DNA of 64,000 nt from JAUIAI01 sp963732405 (GTDB lineage: Bacteria; Pseudomonadota; Gammaproteobacteria; Burkholderiales; Burkholderiaceae_E). The position numbers and the translations under genes were made by a program. Every line of letters starts with the position of its first letter. Within the stretch, counting starts at the first letter, position 1. This document shows positions 41,825 through 50,344 of this stretch, piece by piece. The notes under the pieces are model-generated. The model was not told the origin of the DNA. It saw only the letters and a list, made by a program, of their open reading frames with translations, and did no database searches. The stretch lies in NCBI GenBank assembly GCA_963732405.1, contig CAVSZG010000006.1:186001-250000 (forward strand), given 5' to 3'.

Positions 41825-43570
41825 TCAGCGCTGGCGCACATACCGGCCGGGCGCATCCTCGAGCACATCGTACCCCTTGGCCGGCGCGCCCATCGCCGGT
41901 GGTGTGATCTGACCGCCCGAGTGAGCGACCAGCCAGTGTTGCCAGGCCGGCCACCAGGCGCCCTGCTGCTGATCGGCTGCCTCAAGCCAGTCTTCCGGTG
42001 CCAGGTGCGGATCGGCCAGCCGGCGAGTACGAATGCGGTAGCTGCGCTTCGGGTGCACCGGGCCGCAGACGATGCCGGCGTTATGCCCACCCGTGGTGAG
42101 CAGAAACGTGAAATCGTCCGATCGCAGCAGATTGTCGGTCTTGTACACCGACTTCCATGGCGCGACATGATCGGTCTCGGTGCCGACCATGAAGACCGGC
42201 AGGCGGATGTCGGACAAGCGGACGAGTCGGCCATCCACCGGAAACCGATTGGTGGCCAGTTCATTGTTCAGATAGAGGCGATACAGATATTCGGAATGCA
42301 TGCGCCAGGGCATTCGTGTGCCGTCAGCATTCCATGCCATCAGGTCGATCATCGGATCGCGCCTGCCCTTGAGGTAATTGTTGATGATGGGTTGCCAGAT
42401 CAGATCCTGGGCCCTGAGCATGGCAAAGGCACCGCCCATCTGTTTGCTCTCGAGCACTCCCTGCTTGTGCATGGTCGCCTCGAGCAGCGCGAGCTGACTC
42501 GGATTGATGAAGTAGGCGAGTTCGCCCGGCTCGGAGAAGTCGGTCTGGGCGGCGAACAGCGTGATCGACCCGAGACGATCATCGCCCTGGCCGGCGAGTG
42601 CGGCCGCGGCAATCATGGTCAGCGTGCCGCCAATGCAGTAGCCCGCCGCATGCACCTTGCGGCGGGGAATGATGGTGGTGACCGCATCGAGCGCGGCATT
42701 GAAGCCCTGATGCACATAGTCGTCCATCCCTACGTCTCGATCGGATTCGTCGGGATTCTTCCACGAGACCATGAACACCGTGTGGCCCTGATCGACCAGA
42801 TACTTCACCATCGAGTTGCGCGGGCTCAGATCAAGAATGTAGTACTTCATGATCCAGGCTGGCACGATCATCACCGGCTCGGCGCCGACCTTGTCGGTGG
42901 TTGGTGAATACTGAATCAGCTCGATCAGATCGTTGCGAAACACGACCTTGCCCGGCGTGACGGCCAGATTGCGGCCGATCTCGAAGGCCTCGGTGCCAGC
43001 GGGTGCTTCATGCTCGAACACGCGGCGCAGATCCTCGACCCAGTGTTCGAGTCCGCGAACCAGATTCTGGCCCTGTTCCTGGCGGGTCAGGGCAAGCAGC
43101 TCGGGGTTGGACCCCAGGAAGTTGTTTGGCGAGGAACTGTCCAATACCATCCGCACCGCGAATTCCAGCAGCTGTTCATGGTATTCGGTCACGCCCTCGA
43201 CATCGGTGATCGAGTTTTTGAGCAGGTCTTCCAGGTTGCGAAAGGCCCGTGCATAGACGTTGAACGGAAACTGCTGCCAGTCTTGCCCGGCGAAGCGTCG
43301 ATCAGGTGCCGGGCTTGCCGGGTCTTCCGGCACCAGGGGCTGGCCATTCAGTGCGCGCAGGGCAAAGGCCCAGGTATCCTGGGCGCGTTCCATGACCTGC
43401 TGCTGCAATTCCAGTTGTCTGGCCGGCGCCAGTGCCAGATGCATGGCCCAGTCGGCCCATGCCGAGCTGAATGCGGTGGGTGCGAGCCCGGCTGTCATTT
43501 TCGCCACCTGGGCGCGGAACTCGCGGTCGAACTGCTCGTGTCTCAGGACATTGGTATTTTTCGTGGCCAT
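41825..43570 (-). CDS. phaC: Class I poly(3-hydroxyalkanoate) synthase
   Basis: 581 residues; polymerises hydroxyacyl-CoA into PHA granules. The lipase-like box GYCIGG places catalytic Cys312; Asp follows in VGTETDHVAPW and His in TTGGHNAGIVCG. An N-terminal domain of about 190 residues and LDLSPRNSMVKYLVDQGHTVF are typical of PhaC. The ATG at 43570 (MATKNTN) is preferred; the open frame upstream overlaps the SDR gene and lacks a ribosome site. The SDR gene lies 49 bp upstream on the same strand and could supply the hydroxyacyl-CoA monomer. No phasin or PhaR gene is visible. Confidence 0.95.
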   Translation of the reverse strand: MATKNTNVLRHEQFDREFRAQVAKMTAGLAPTAFSSAWADWAMHLALAPARQLELQQQVMERAQDTWAFALRALNGQPLVPEDPASPAPDRRFAGQDWQQFPFNVYARAFRNLEDLLKNSITDVEGVTEYHEQLLEFAVRMVLDSSSPNNFLGSNPELLALTRQEQGQNLVRGLEHWVEDLRRVFEHEAPAGTEAFEIGRNLAVTPGKVVFRNDLIELIQYSPTTDKVGAEPVMIVPAWIMKYYILDLSPRNSMVKYLVDQGHTVFMVSWKNPDESDRDVGMDDYVHQGFNAALDAVTTIIPRRKVHAAGYCIGGTLTMIAAAALAGQGDDRLGSITLFAAQTDFSEPGELAYFINPSQLALLEATMHKQGVLESKQMGGAFAMLRAQDLIWQPIINNYLKGRRDPMIDLMAWNADGTRMPWRMHSEYLYRLYLNNELATNRFPVDGRLVRLSDIRLPVFMVGTETDHVAPWKSVYKTDNLLRSDDFTFLLTTGGHNAGIVCGPVHPKRSYRIRTRRLADPHLAPEDWLEAADQQQGAWWPAWQHWLVAHSGGQITPPAMGAPAKGYDVLEDAPGRYVRQR

Positions 43571-43619
43571 GGCGACGGATGTTGGAAACGGTAAGACGGC
43601 GCGACGCGCTTTGGGCGGA

Positions 43620-44435
43620 TCAGGCCGGAGCGTGCCAACCGGCGTCAACCCACAACTCGCCACTGACTGCGGAATTGGCAAGCATGAAGCAGATCGCGTC
43701 GGCAATCTCCTCGGGTCGAATCAGTCGACCGAGCTGAGTGTACGGCAGGATGTTCTTCGCCACATAATCATCGCCCATGGCTCGCACCATCGGCGTATCG
43801 GTGAAACCAGGGTGGATCAGGCTGCATCGAACACCATGGAACATGGCTTCCTTCATGATCGTGGCCGCCGCCCCCTCCAGGCCCGCCTTGGTGCTGGCGT
43901 AGGAGATCTGGCCGCGATTCCCCTGGGATGAGATCGAACCAATGAAAACCACCGAACCCTGGATGCCCTCGTCGGGCAACCAGCGCTTGAGGCCGCTCGC
44001 GGCTCGCTGCTCGGCGATGCGGGCAATCATTTCCAGGGCCCAGTACACCGGTGCGATCAGGTTGACATCGACCACCAGCTTGAACTCGCTCAGCGGGTAG
44101 ATGCGTGCCTTGCCCGACTGTTTGTCCACGCGGATCGACAAATCATCGCGGGTGACTCCGGCCGCCGGCACGCACAGCGTCACCGCGCCGTAGCGCTCGC
44201 TCATCACGTCGAACACCGATCGCCGAAAGTCTTCATCGGTTGTGTCACCCTGGAACGGGATCGCGAAATCGCGGCCGACCTCGGCGTTGAGTTCGATGGC
44301 AGCGTCCATCACCCGCTCATGCCTGTCGACCAGGGCGACAGCTTTCACATTGCGGCGCCCCAGTGCGCCCGCCAGGGCACGGCCAATGCCACTGGCGCCG
44401 CCGGTAACGACGGCAACCTTTTGGTCGAAATTCAT
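43620..44435 (-). CDS. SDR-family reductase (acetoacetyl-CoA reductase-like)
   Basis: 271 residues; AGGAGA precedes ATG 44435. TGGASGIGRALAGALG binds the NAD(P) cofactor, and the catalytic Ser in SISSQGNRG with YASTK (Tyr-x-x-x-Lys) is complete. The position directly upstream of phaC suggests production of (R)-3-hydroxyacyl-CoA from the 3-oxo form, the role of PhaB. Sequence is not especially PhaB-like (it has an unusual insert ARIYPLSEFKLVVDVN), so a different acyl or steroid substrate is possible. Confidence 0.85.
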   Translation of the reverse strand: MNFDQKVAVVTGGASGIGRALAGALGRRNVKAVALVDRHERVMDAAIELNAEVGRDFAIPFQGDTTDEDFRRSVFDVMSERYGAVTLCVPAAGVTRDDLSIRVDKQSGKARIYPLSEFKLVVDVNLIAPVYWALEMIARIAEQRAASGLKRWLPDEGIQGSVVFIGSISSQGNRGQISYASTKAGLEGAAATIMKEAMFHGVRCSLIHPGFTDTPMVRAMGDDYVAKNILPYTQLGRLIRPEEIADAICFMLANSAVSGELWVDAGWHAPA

Positions 44436-44977
44436 GGTTCGTTTCTCCTGAAAATAGCGTTGTGCATCGCACCATTCTAGGCCAGACCGCCGGGTTTGTC
44501 GCGTGTTGGTGCGTCCGTATCCAGCTGCATTGGATCGGCGCGCGCAGGACCTCGGCATGTTCAGCGGGCAGGGGGAGCTGACGAATCATCGAGGCAGGAT
44601 TAACCGGGCGCGATGCGGCCGTGCCCGTGCTGCTGCGACTCATCACCGGCGTTGCCCCACTATCGGCTCATTCTGCTGACTCGCCATCCGGGGCATCGGT
44701 CGGCGCAGGTGAGCAAATCCAGTCGGTTAGCCGGGTCCGCCGCGACCGCTGAGAATCGGTTGCTGGCTGTACAGACTACGCGCGACTATTGGCTTGTTCG
44801 CGGTCGAATTGCCAGCCGCTCAGACGCCCGGGCGAGTTCAGAGCCGAGGTTTCGAAAGCGTCAAGTTCGGCACGCAATTGATGGGCTCTGGCCAGATGTT
44901 CCAGGTGCGTCGCGCACTGCCTGGTTGAGACGCTTGCCCATCGCACCCGCCGCCTTGCGCGCTTGTTCAGCGACACA
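44436..44977. other. Gene-poor 542-bp stretch
   Basis: Between the SDR start and the end of the DsrC/TusE-like gene. It presumably holds the SDR-phaC promoter. The only frame worth noting is a weak 66-codon minus-strand ORF (44776-44976, GTG) listed separately. No repeat, tRNA or terminator with T-run is evident. Confidence 0.4.
44776..44976 (-). CDS. Doubtful small ORF after the DsrC/TusE-like gene, 66 aa
   Basis: GTG start one base after the preceding stop, opening MSLNKRARRRVRWASV. The basic N-terminus, a possible amphipathic helix (HLEHLARAHQLRAELDAFE) and a single Cys are visible. There is no proper ribosome site apart from a G-run, and no family is recognised. A one-base deletion in the preceding G7 tract would fuse it to the DsrC/TusE-like frame. 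It may be a real downstream gene, a readthrough extension or chance. Confidence 0.25.
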   Translation of the reverse strand: MSLNKRARRRVRWASVSTRQCATHLEHLARAHQLRAELDAFETSALNSPGRLSGWQFDREQANSRA

Positions 44978-45307
44978 CTAGTACCCCCCCTTGCCCAGCG
45001 GCTGCGGCAGACCCGCGATTTTCACCGCCTGTTTGGCCGGGCCCAGTGGAAACAGGTCATACAGATATTGACTGTCGATCTCCGGACGATCCGCGGACAG
45101 GGCTTTGAGCATGTTTCGGAAATTCGGCGTCTGTCCGTTGTCGCGATAGGCGTCTCGCAAGAAGTGAATCACCTCCCAGTGGGCGTCGGTCAGGCTGATG
45201 TTTTCCGCCTGTGCAATGACCGGCACGATTTCATCGTCGTACTCGGGCTCCAGGAGATAACCCAGGTCATCAGTCTCGTACTCGGTTCCGTTGACGTTAT
45301 AAGGCAT
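44978..45307 (-). CDS. DsrC/TusE-family protein lacking the redox cysteines
   Basis: 109 residues from ATG 45307, which has GGGAGAG upstream; an upstream extension is encoded by a short tandem repeat and is dismissed. ITDAHWEVIHFLR-type block (LTDAHWEVIHFLRDAY), PNFRNMLKAL and KQAVKIAGLPQP define the family of sulfur-relay proteins. TusE and DsrC carry a C-terminal sulfur-handling Cys after the Pro-Gly, and DsrC a second Cys after KQA. Here those positions are Lys106 and Val95, and no Cys occurs in the protein. It therefore cannot carry a persulfide; homologues without cysteines are thought to be regulatory (RspA group). No dsr or tus partner genes are near. Confidence 0.82.
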   Translation of the reverse strand: MPYNVNGTEYETDDLGYLLEPEYDDEIVPVIAQAENISLTDAHWEVIHFLRDAYRDNGQTPNFRNMLKALSADRPEIDSQYLYDLFPLGPAKQAVKIAGLPQPLGKGGY

Positions 45308-45329
45308 CGGTGCTCTCCCGTCTGGTTGC

Positions 45330-45353
45330 ATAGCCATAGCCATAGCCATAGCC
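45330..45353. repeat. Hexanucleotide tandem repeat, four ATAGCC units
   Basis: Four exact units followed by a degenerate fifth (GTAGC). It lies just upstream of the ribosome site of the DsrC/TusE-like gene, ending about 23-46 bp before the ATG. Read on the minus strand it gives the GGCTAT unit and an MAMAMA-type extension. Such arrays can vary in copy number and change promoter spacing. Confidence 0.75.
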
Positions 45354-45586
45354 GTAGCACGCTATTGGGCGCAGGCATTGGCGCGTCTGTCTATAGCCGG
45401 GAAGGGTGGGTTCGGACAACTCTTTCGGGTGGTCTGACTCGATGATTGCGCCGCTTCACCAGACGGACCGGATCGTCCCCTCGAATGATTGGCCGCCGAG
45501 CAGCCCATTGGGCGTCCATTGTCCTGGGTGGCCGGTTTGCGTAGCATCGCGCTCCAGCGAACCCGATAGCCAACCCGAGCCCAGGC

Positions 45587-47314
45587 ATGCAGATTGTCGA
45601 ATCGCCGAGCGAACTCCCTGACGACGCGTCTTTCGACATCGCGGTGATCGGCGCCGGTGGCGCCGGAATGGCCGCGGCCTTGTTCGCGGCGATCGAGGGA
45701 CGGCGCGTGCTGCTCATCGAGCACACCGGGCTTGTCGGCGGTACGACGGCCTGGGCAGCCGGCTCTGCCTGGGTGCCGGGTACACAGCAGGGTGTGGCAG
45801 TCAATCCGGGCGATACCCTGGTCGAGGCGGCACGTTATCTTGATCACGCAATTGGCTCCGACATTCCGCGGTCTTTGCGTGAAGCCTTTCTCGCGCATGG
45901 CGGTCCGGCAATCGCGCATCTGGAGGCGAACTCGGCCGTCAGGTTCCGGGCCTATGCCAGACATCCGGACTATCTCTCCGAACTTCCGGGCTCCTCGCTC
46001 AACGGACGCGCGCTAGAGCCGCTGCCCTTCGATGGACGCCAGCTCGGCCGGTTATTCGGCTTGTTGCGACCACCGATTCCGGAATTCACCGTGCTTGGCG
46101 GCATGATGGTGGATCGAACCGACATCCAGCATCTGCTGGGCCTGGCACGTTCTTTCGGGTCGCTGCGTCATGTGATCGGGCTGATGGCACGGCATGGACG
46201 CGACCGGCTTCGGCATCCCCGAGGCACTCGCCTGGTCATGGGTAATGCGCTGGTGGGTCGCTTGTTGTATTCGTTGTCGTTGCAGTCGTCAGTCACCATC
46301 GCGATCAATACTGGCGTCGAGGCGTTTGAGCGTGGTGTAAGCGGTGTGACCGGTGTGGTGCTGGTCACCGGCAATCGGCGGCGGCACATCGCGGTAACCG
46401 GCGGCGTGGTGTTGGCTACGGGTGGCTTCAATCGCCAACCCGATCTGCGCGCACGGCTGCTGCCTGGCATGGCCAGCGATTGGTGTGCATTGGCGCCCGG
46501 TCGAGTGTCCGACGCGCACGAGCTCGCTCGCCACGCGGGTGCGGTGTATCGGGAGGGCTCACCCAGTCATGCGGTTTGGGCACCCGTGTCGTTGCGCCAA
46601 CGCACCGATGGCAGCACCGCGGTGTTTCCGCACTTCGTGATGGATCGTGCCAAGCCAGACGTGATCGCAGTCGACAGGATGGGGCGTCGGTTCGTGAACG
46701 AGAGCTGCTCCTATCATCAGTTTGCGTTGGCGATGCAGGCGGCGGGGGTGATTCCCGCTTATCTGGTGTGCGATGCAAAGGCGTTGCGCCGATACGGTCT
46801 CGGCATGGTGCGCCCTGGCACCGGGCAACGTGGGCTCGCGCCATGCCTGGCTGACGGTTATCTGGTCCAAGGCGACACGATCGAGACGCTCGCCGGCCGG
46901 CTCGCCATCGACGCCGCAGGCCTGACCCAGAGCATCGCCATGATGGCGGGCGCGGCTCAAACGGGCAAGGACACGGCGTTTCATCGTGGCGAGACCGCCT
47001 ATCAGCAGAACATCGGCGATACCGGGGCAGGCTTGCCGAACCCCTGTCTGGGCCCGCTCGACACGCCGCCCTTTTACGCCATCAGGTTATATCCCGGCGA
47101 CATCGGCGCGGCCACGGGGTTCATGACCGATGCCGATGCCCGCCTGCTCGATGCGTCTGGCGAGCCCATCGCCGGGTTGTATGCGGTCGGAAACGACATG
47201 CAGTCGATCATGGGCGGCGCCTATGTCGGGCCGGGCAATACCATTGGCCCGGGGCTCGTGTTTGCCTACCTGGCGGCCCGGCACGCGGGTGCGCGCAGCG
47301 AAGCCTCACGTTGA
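45587..47314 (+). CDS. FAD-dependent dehydrogenase (3-ketosteroid-dehydrogenase/fumarate-reductase family)
   Basis: 575 residues. VIGAGGAGMAAALFAA near residue 20 and GGVVLATGGFNRQP near 270 form the FAD-binding core. HTGLVGGTTAWAAGSAWVPG is the typical flavin loop of 3-ketosteroid dehydrogenases and related soluble fumarate reductase-like flavoproteins. NESCSYHQF and LYAVGNDMQSIMGGAYVGPG with TIGPGLVFAY near the C-terminus are also family features. No haem domain or signal peptide is present. The substrate cannot be called; a steroid or enone is possible. The ATG is acceptable but lacks a clear ribosome site. Transcribed away from the DsrC-like gene. Confidence 0.85.
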   Translation: MQIVESPSELPDDASFDIAVIGAGGAGMAAALFAAIEGRRVLLIEHTGLVGGTTAWAAGSAWVPGTQQGVAVNPGDTLVEAARYLDHAIGSDIPRSLREAFLAHGGPAIAHLEANSAVRFRAYARHPDYLSELPGSSLNGRALEPLPFDGRQLGRLFGLLRPPIPEFTVLGGMMVDRTDIQHLLGLARSFGSLRHVIGLMARHGRDRLRHPRGTRLVMGNALVGRLLYSLSLQSSVTIAINTGVEAFERGVSGVTGVVLVTGNRRRHIAVTGGVVLATGGFNRQPDLRARLLPGMASDWCALAPGRVSDAHELARHAGAVYREGSPSHAVWAPVSLRQRTDGSTAVFPHFVMDRAKPDVIAVDRMGRRFVNESCSYHQFALAMQAAGVIPAYLVCDAKALRRYGLGMVRPGTGQRGLAPCLADGYLVQGDTIETLAGRLAIDAAGLTQSIAMMAGAAQTGKDTAFHRGETAYQQNIGDTGAGLPNPCLGPLDTPPFYAIRLYPGDIGAATGFMTDADARLLDASGEPIAGLYAVGNDMQSIMGGAYVGPGNTIGPGLVFAYLAARHAGARSEASR

Positions 47315-47361
47315 TCACTGCTCGGCCGCCCGACCGCGGGGACGCTGGCACGCCATTGTGG

Positions 47362-47715
47362 TCAGTCGCCAGGCACAAGGATGGCCGTGCGAAGCGCATC
47401 CCGACTGGTCAGCCGCCTGGCCCGTTCGATCTGGCGGCGAAGGGTACGCCTGGCCCGCTCGGCGGCGCGATCGATGGCGACATAGGGATCGCTGTCGCGA
47501 TCGCTGATGACAATGTCGGGCTGGCCCGGAAAGGCCAGCATGAGGTGGCAATGCTGGTCCAGGCCGCCACGTGGTCCGTTGAGATCGGAGAGGCGAACCA
47601 CCACTCTGGCGATGCGCCCGCTGAAGCGCCGCAATGCACTGCGAATGCGTCGGTCGATATGGCGACGCAATGACGCGGCATGTTTCGGATCCCGGATCTG
47701 AATGTCCAACTCCAT
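47362..47715 (-). CDS. HPF/RaiA-type ribosome hibernation factor
   Basis: 117 residues from ATG 47715 with AGGAG upstream. MELDIQIRDP, VVVRLSDLNGPRGG, CHLMLAFPG and SDPYVAIDRAAERARRTLRR follow the beta-alpha-beta-beta-beta-alpha layout of S30EA/HPF proteins, with a basic final helix for rRNA binding. It binds the 30S decoding site and quiets ribosomes in stationary phase. It is a short form without the long C-terminal dimerisation domain. Somewhat divergent from the standard rpoN-linked copy, so it may be a second paralogue. Stands alone between the FAD dehydrogenase and katG. Confidence 0.85.
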   Translation of the reverse strand: MELDIQIRDPKHAASLRRHIDRRIRSALRRFSGRIARVVVRLSDLNGPRGGLDQHCHLMLAFPGQPDIVISDRDSDPYVAIDRAAERARRTLRRQIERARRLTSRDALRTAILVPGD

Positions 47716-47908
47716 CTGAATCTCCTGACGGTTTGAGATGCGAGCCGTCAGGATGCCTGCGATTCGTGCGGTGATGATCAGATTCGTCGGAGCGCAGCAT
47801 GAGGAATTTCCGAAGAGTCGCGCTGAAGCCCGGAAACTCATCGTTTGAATCCGCATCGCTCGGCCGGCCGGGCCAGTCATGGCTGGCCTGACCGGCCCGA
47901 CCGCGATA

Positions 47909-50140
47909 TCAGCCCTTCACGAGATCGAATCGATCGGCGTTCATCACCCGGTTCCAGGCCGTGACGAAGTCGTGAACGAACTTGGATTGATTGCCACGCT
48001 CGGCATAGACCTCGGCAATCGCCCGCAACTGCGAGTTGGAGCCGAAGATCAGATCGACGCGAGAGGCATGCCACCGCGGTTTGCCCGTGGCCCTGTCATT
48101 GCCCACAAACGCCTCGCCCTCGCTCTGGTCCACCGCCTGCCATACCGTGTCCATGTCGAGCAGATTCACGAAGAAGTCGTTGGTGAGTTGACCGGGCCGA
48201 TCGGTCAGCACACCGTGGTTGCTGTTGCCCTGATTGGCGCCCAACACCCGAAGGCCACCCACCAGCACCGTCATCTGTGGTGCCGACAGGCCGAGCAGTT
48301 GCGCCCGGTCGAGCAACATCGCCTCGGTTCTGACCGACAGGCGATTGGCCAGATAGTTGCGAAATCCGTCGGCGCGTGGCTCCAGTGGTTCGAAGCTCGC
48401 GGCGTCGGTCATCTCATCGGTGGCATCGGTTCGCCCTGGTGCAAAGGGCACCGTGACATCGACGCCGGCATCGTGGGCAGCCTTCTCGATCGCGGCGGCT
48501 CCGCCCAGCACGATCAGATCGGCAATTGATACCTGCTTGCCGCCGCCACGTGCATCAAAAGCCGCCTTGACGGTCGATAGCGTCGACAATACCCTGGCCA
48601 GCTCCGGCGGATCATTGACCGCCCAATCGCGCTGCGGTGCCAGGCGCACGCGTGCGCCATTGGCGCCGCCGCGGTGATCCGATCGGCGGTAGGTCGAGGC
48701 CGATGCCCATGCCGCCTTGACGAGTTCGGCCACGCCAAGGCCGCTGGTCAGGATGTCGCGCTTCAGGGCGGCGATGTCAGCGGCGTCGATCGACGCATGC
48801 CCGGCCGGTGGGATCGGATCCTGCCAGATCAGGTCCTCGGTGGGCACTTCCGGGCCGAGATAGCGCACCTTCGGGCCCATGTCGCGGTGACAGAGCTTGA
48901 ACCAGGCTCGCGCGAAGGCATCGGCGAACTCGTCAGGGTTGGCGCGAAAACGCTCGGATATCTTCCGGTATTCAGGGTCGACTTTCATCGCCATATCGGC
49001 GGTGGTCATCATCGTGGGCACTTTCCGACCATGCCGGTGCGCATCCGGTGCGAGGTCTTCTTCGGATTGATTGATGGGTTGCCATTGATGGGCACCGGCC
49101 GGGCTCTTGACCAACTCGTAGTCATAATCGAGCAGCATGTGGAAGTAGCCGTTGTCCCAGCGGATCGGATCCGGCGTCCATGCACCTTCCAGACCGCTGG
49201 TCATGGTGTGTTCGCCCTTGCCTGACTCGAATCCGCTGATCCAGCCAAGGCCTTGCAAGGTGATGTCGGCAGCCTCGGGCTCGGCACCAACCAGGGCGGC
49301 ATCGCCCGCGCCATGGCACTTGCCGAATGTATGACCGCCGGCGGTGAGTGCGACGGTTTCCTCGTCGTTCATCGCCATGCGTGCGAAGGTTTCGCGAATA
49401 TCGCGCGCCGACAGCAGGGGATCCGGGTTGCCGCCCGGCCCTTCCGGATTCACGTAGATCAGGCCCATCTGGATGGCGGCGAGCGGGTTTTCCAGGGTCA
49501 GCGACTGCTCGGGCTGAATGCGGGTCTGATTGCCCGTCTGCCCGACCCAGACCGCTTCTGTGCCCCAGTAGACATCGCGCTCGGGTTCAAAGACGTCCTT
49601 GCGTCCTCCTCCGAAGCCGAACACCGGTCCGCCCATCGATTCGATCGCAACATTGCCGGCGAGAATCAACAGATCGGCCCAGCTGATGTGCCTGCCGTAT
49701 TTCTGCTTGATCGGCCACAACAAGCGTCGTGCCTTGTCCAGATTGGCATTGTCGGGCCAGCTGTTCAGCGGCGCGAATCGTTGCTGGCCCGAGTTGGCGC
49801 CGCCGCGGCCGTCCGCGGTTCGATAGGTTCCGGCTGCGTGCCAGGCCATGCGAATGAAGAAGGGCCCATAGTGACCATAGTCGGCAGGCCACCAGGGCTT
49901 GCTGTCGGTCATCAAGACATGCAGATCCTGCTTGAGCGCCGCATAGTCGAGCGCCGCGAAGGCTTGCGCATAATCAAAATCATCGCCCATCGGATCCGGT
50001 GTGACGCCGCCCTGATGAAGAATGTCCAATGGCAGGGCATCGGGCCACCAGTCCCGGTTGGTGCGGCCCAGCAGGCTGCGTACGCCACCGTCCTTGCCGG
50101 AAAACGGGCAGCCGCCCGTATTGCTGACTTTCATGTCCAT
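47909..50140 (-). CDS. katG: Catalase-peroxidase
   Basis: 743 residues from ATG 50140, seven bases after GGAG; the frame is open far upstream without cause. KatG removes hydrogen peroxide. IRMAWHAAGTYRTADGRGG contains the distal Arg-Trp-His group; the adduct partners are the Tyr in GLIYVNPEGP and a downstream Met. HTFGKCHGAGD carries the proximal haem His. The two-domain (duplicated) structure is complete, with a second-domain match AWASASTYRRSDHRGGANG. It stands alone; the 204-bp divergent gap to the next gene should hold its oxidative-stress promoter. Confidence 0.97.
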   Translation of the reverse strand: MDMKVSNTGGCPFSGKDGGVRSLLGRTNRDWWPDALPLDILHQGGVTPDPMGDDFDYAQAFAALDYAALKQDLHVLMTDSKPWWPADYGHYGPFFIRMAWHAAGTYRTADGRGGANSGQQRFAPLNSWPDNANLDKARRLLWPIKQKYGRHISWADLLILAGNVAIESMGGPVFGFGGGRKDVFEPERDVYWGTEAVWVGQTGNQTRIQPEQSLTLENPLAAIQMGLIYVNPEGPGGNPDPLLSARDIRETFARMAMNDEETVALTAGGHTFGKCHGAGDAALVGAEPEAADITLQGLGWISGFESGKGEHTMTSGLEGAWTPDPIRWDNGYFHMLLDYDYELVKSPAGAHQWQPINQSEEDLAPDAHRHGRKVPTMMTTADMAMKVDPEYRKISERFRANPDEFADAFARAWFKLCHRDMGPKVRYLGPEVPTEDLIWQDPIPPAGHASIDAADIAALKRDILTSGLGVAELVKAAWASASTYRRSDHRGGANGARVRLAPQRDWAVNDPPELARVLSTLSTVKAAFDARGGGKQVSIADLIVLGGAAAIEKAAHDAGVDVTVPFAPGRTDATDEMTDAASFEPLEPRADGFRNYLANRLSVRTEAMLLDRAQLLGLSAPQMTVLVGGLRVLGANQGNSNHGVLTDRPGQLTNDFFVNLLDMDTVWQAVDQSEGEAFVGNDRATGKPRWHASRVDLIFGSNSQLRAIAEVYAERGNQSKFVHDFVTAWNRVMNADRFDLVKG

Positions 50141-50344
50141 ATTGATCTCCGTGAGGTGTCTGGTTGGAACGTGCGGGTTGCATCCCACGCCGTATGGGTC
50201 AAGCATGGCCCATGCACAGGGGTGCTTGCCAATCGGATCTTTTAACGACGCCGATTGGCGCTCCCTATGTCGGCGCGGATCCGGCTGTCGCGCTACCATT
50301 CGGACGCGAAAATAATGACGGGGCCTTGCCCGCAGGAGCCATTC

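Noticed and set aside
41783..42907. 374-codon plus-strand frame
   Set aside because: Antisense to phaC, which carries the catalytic triad.
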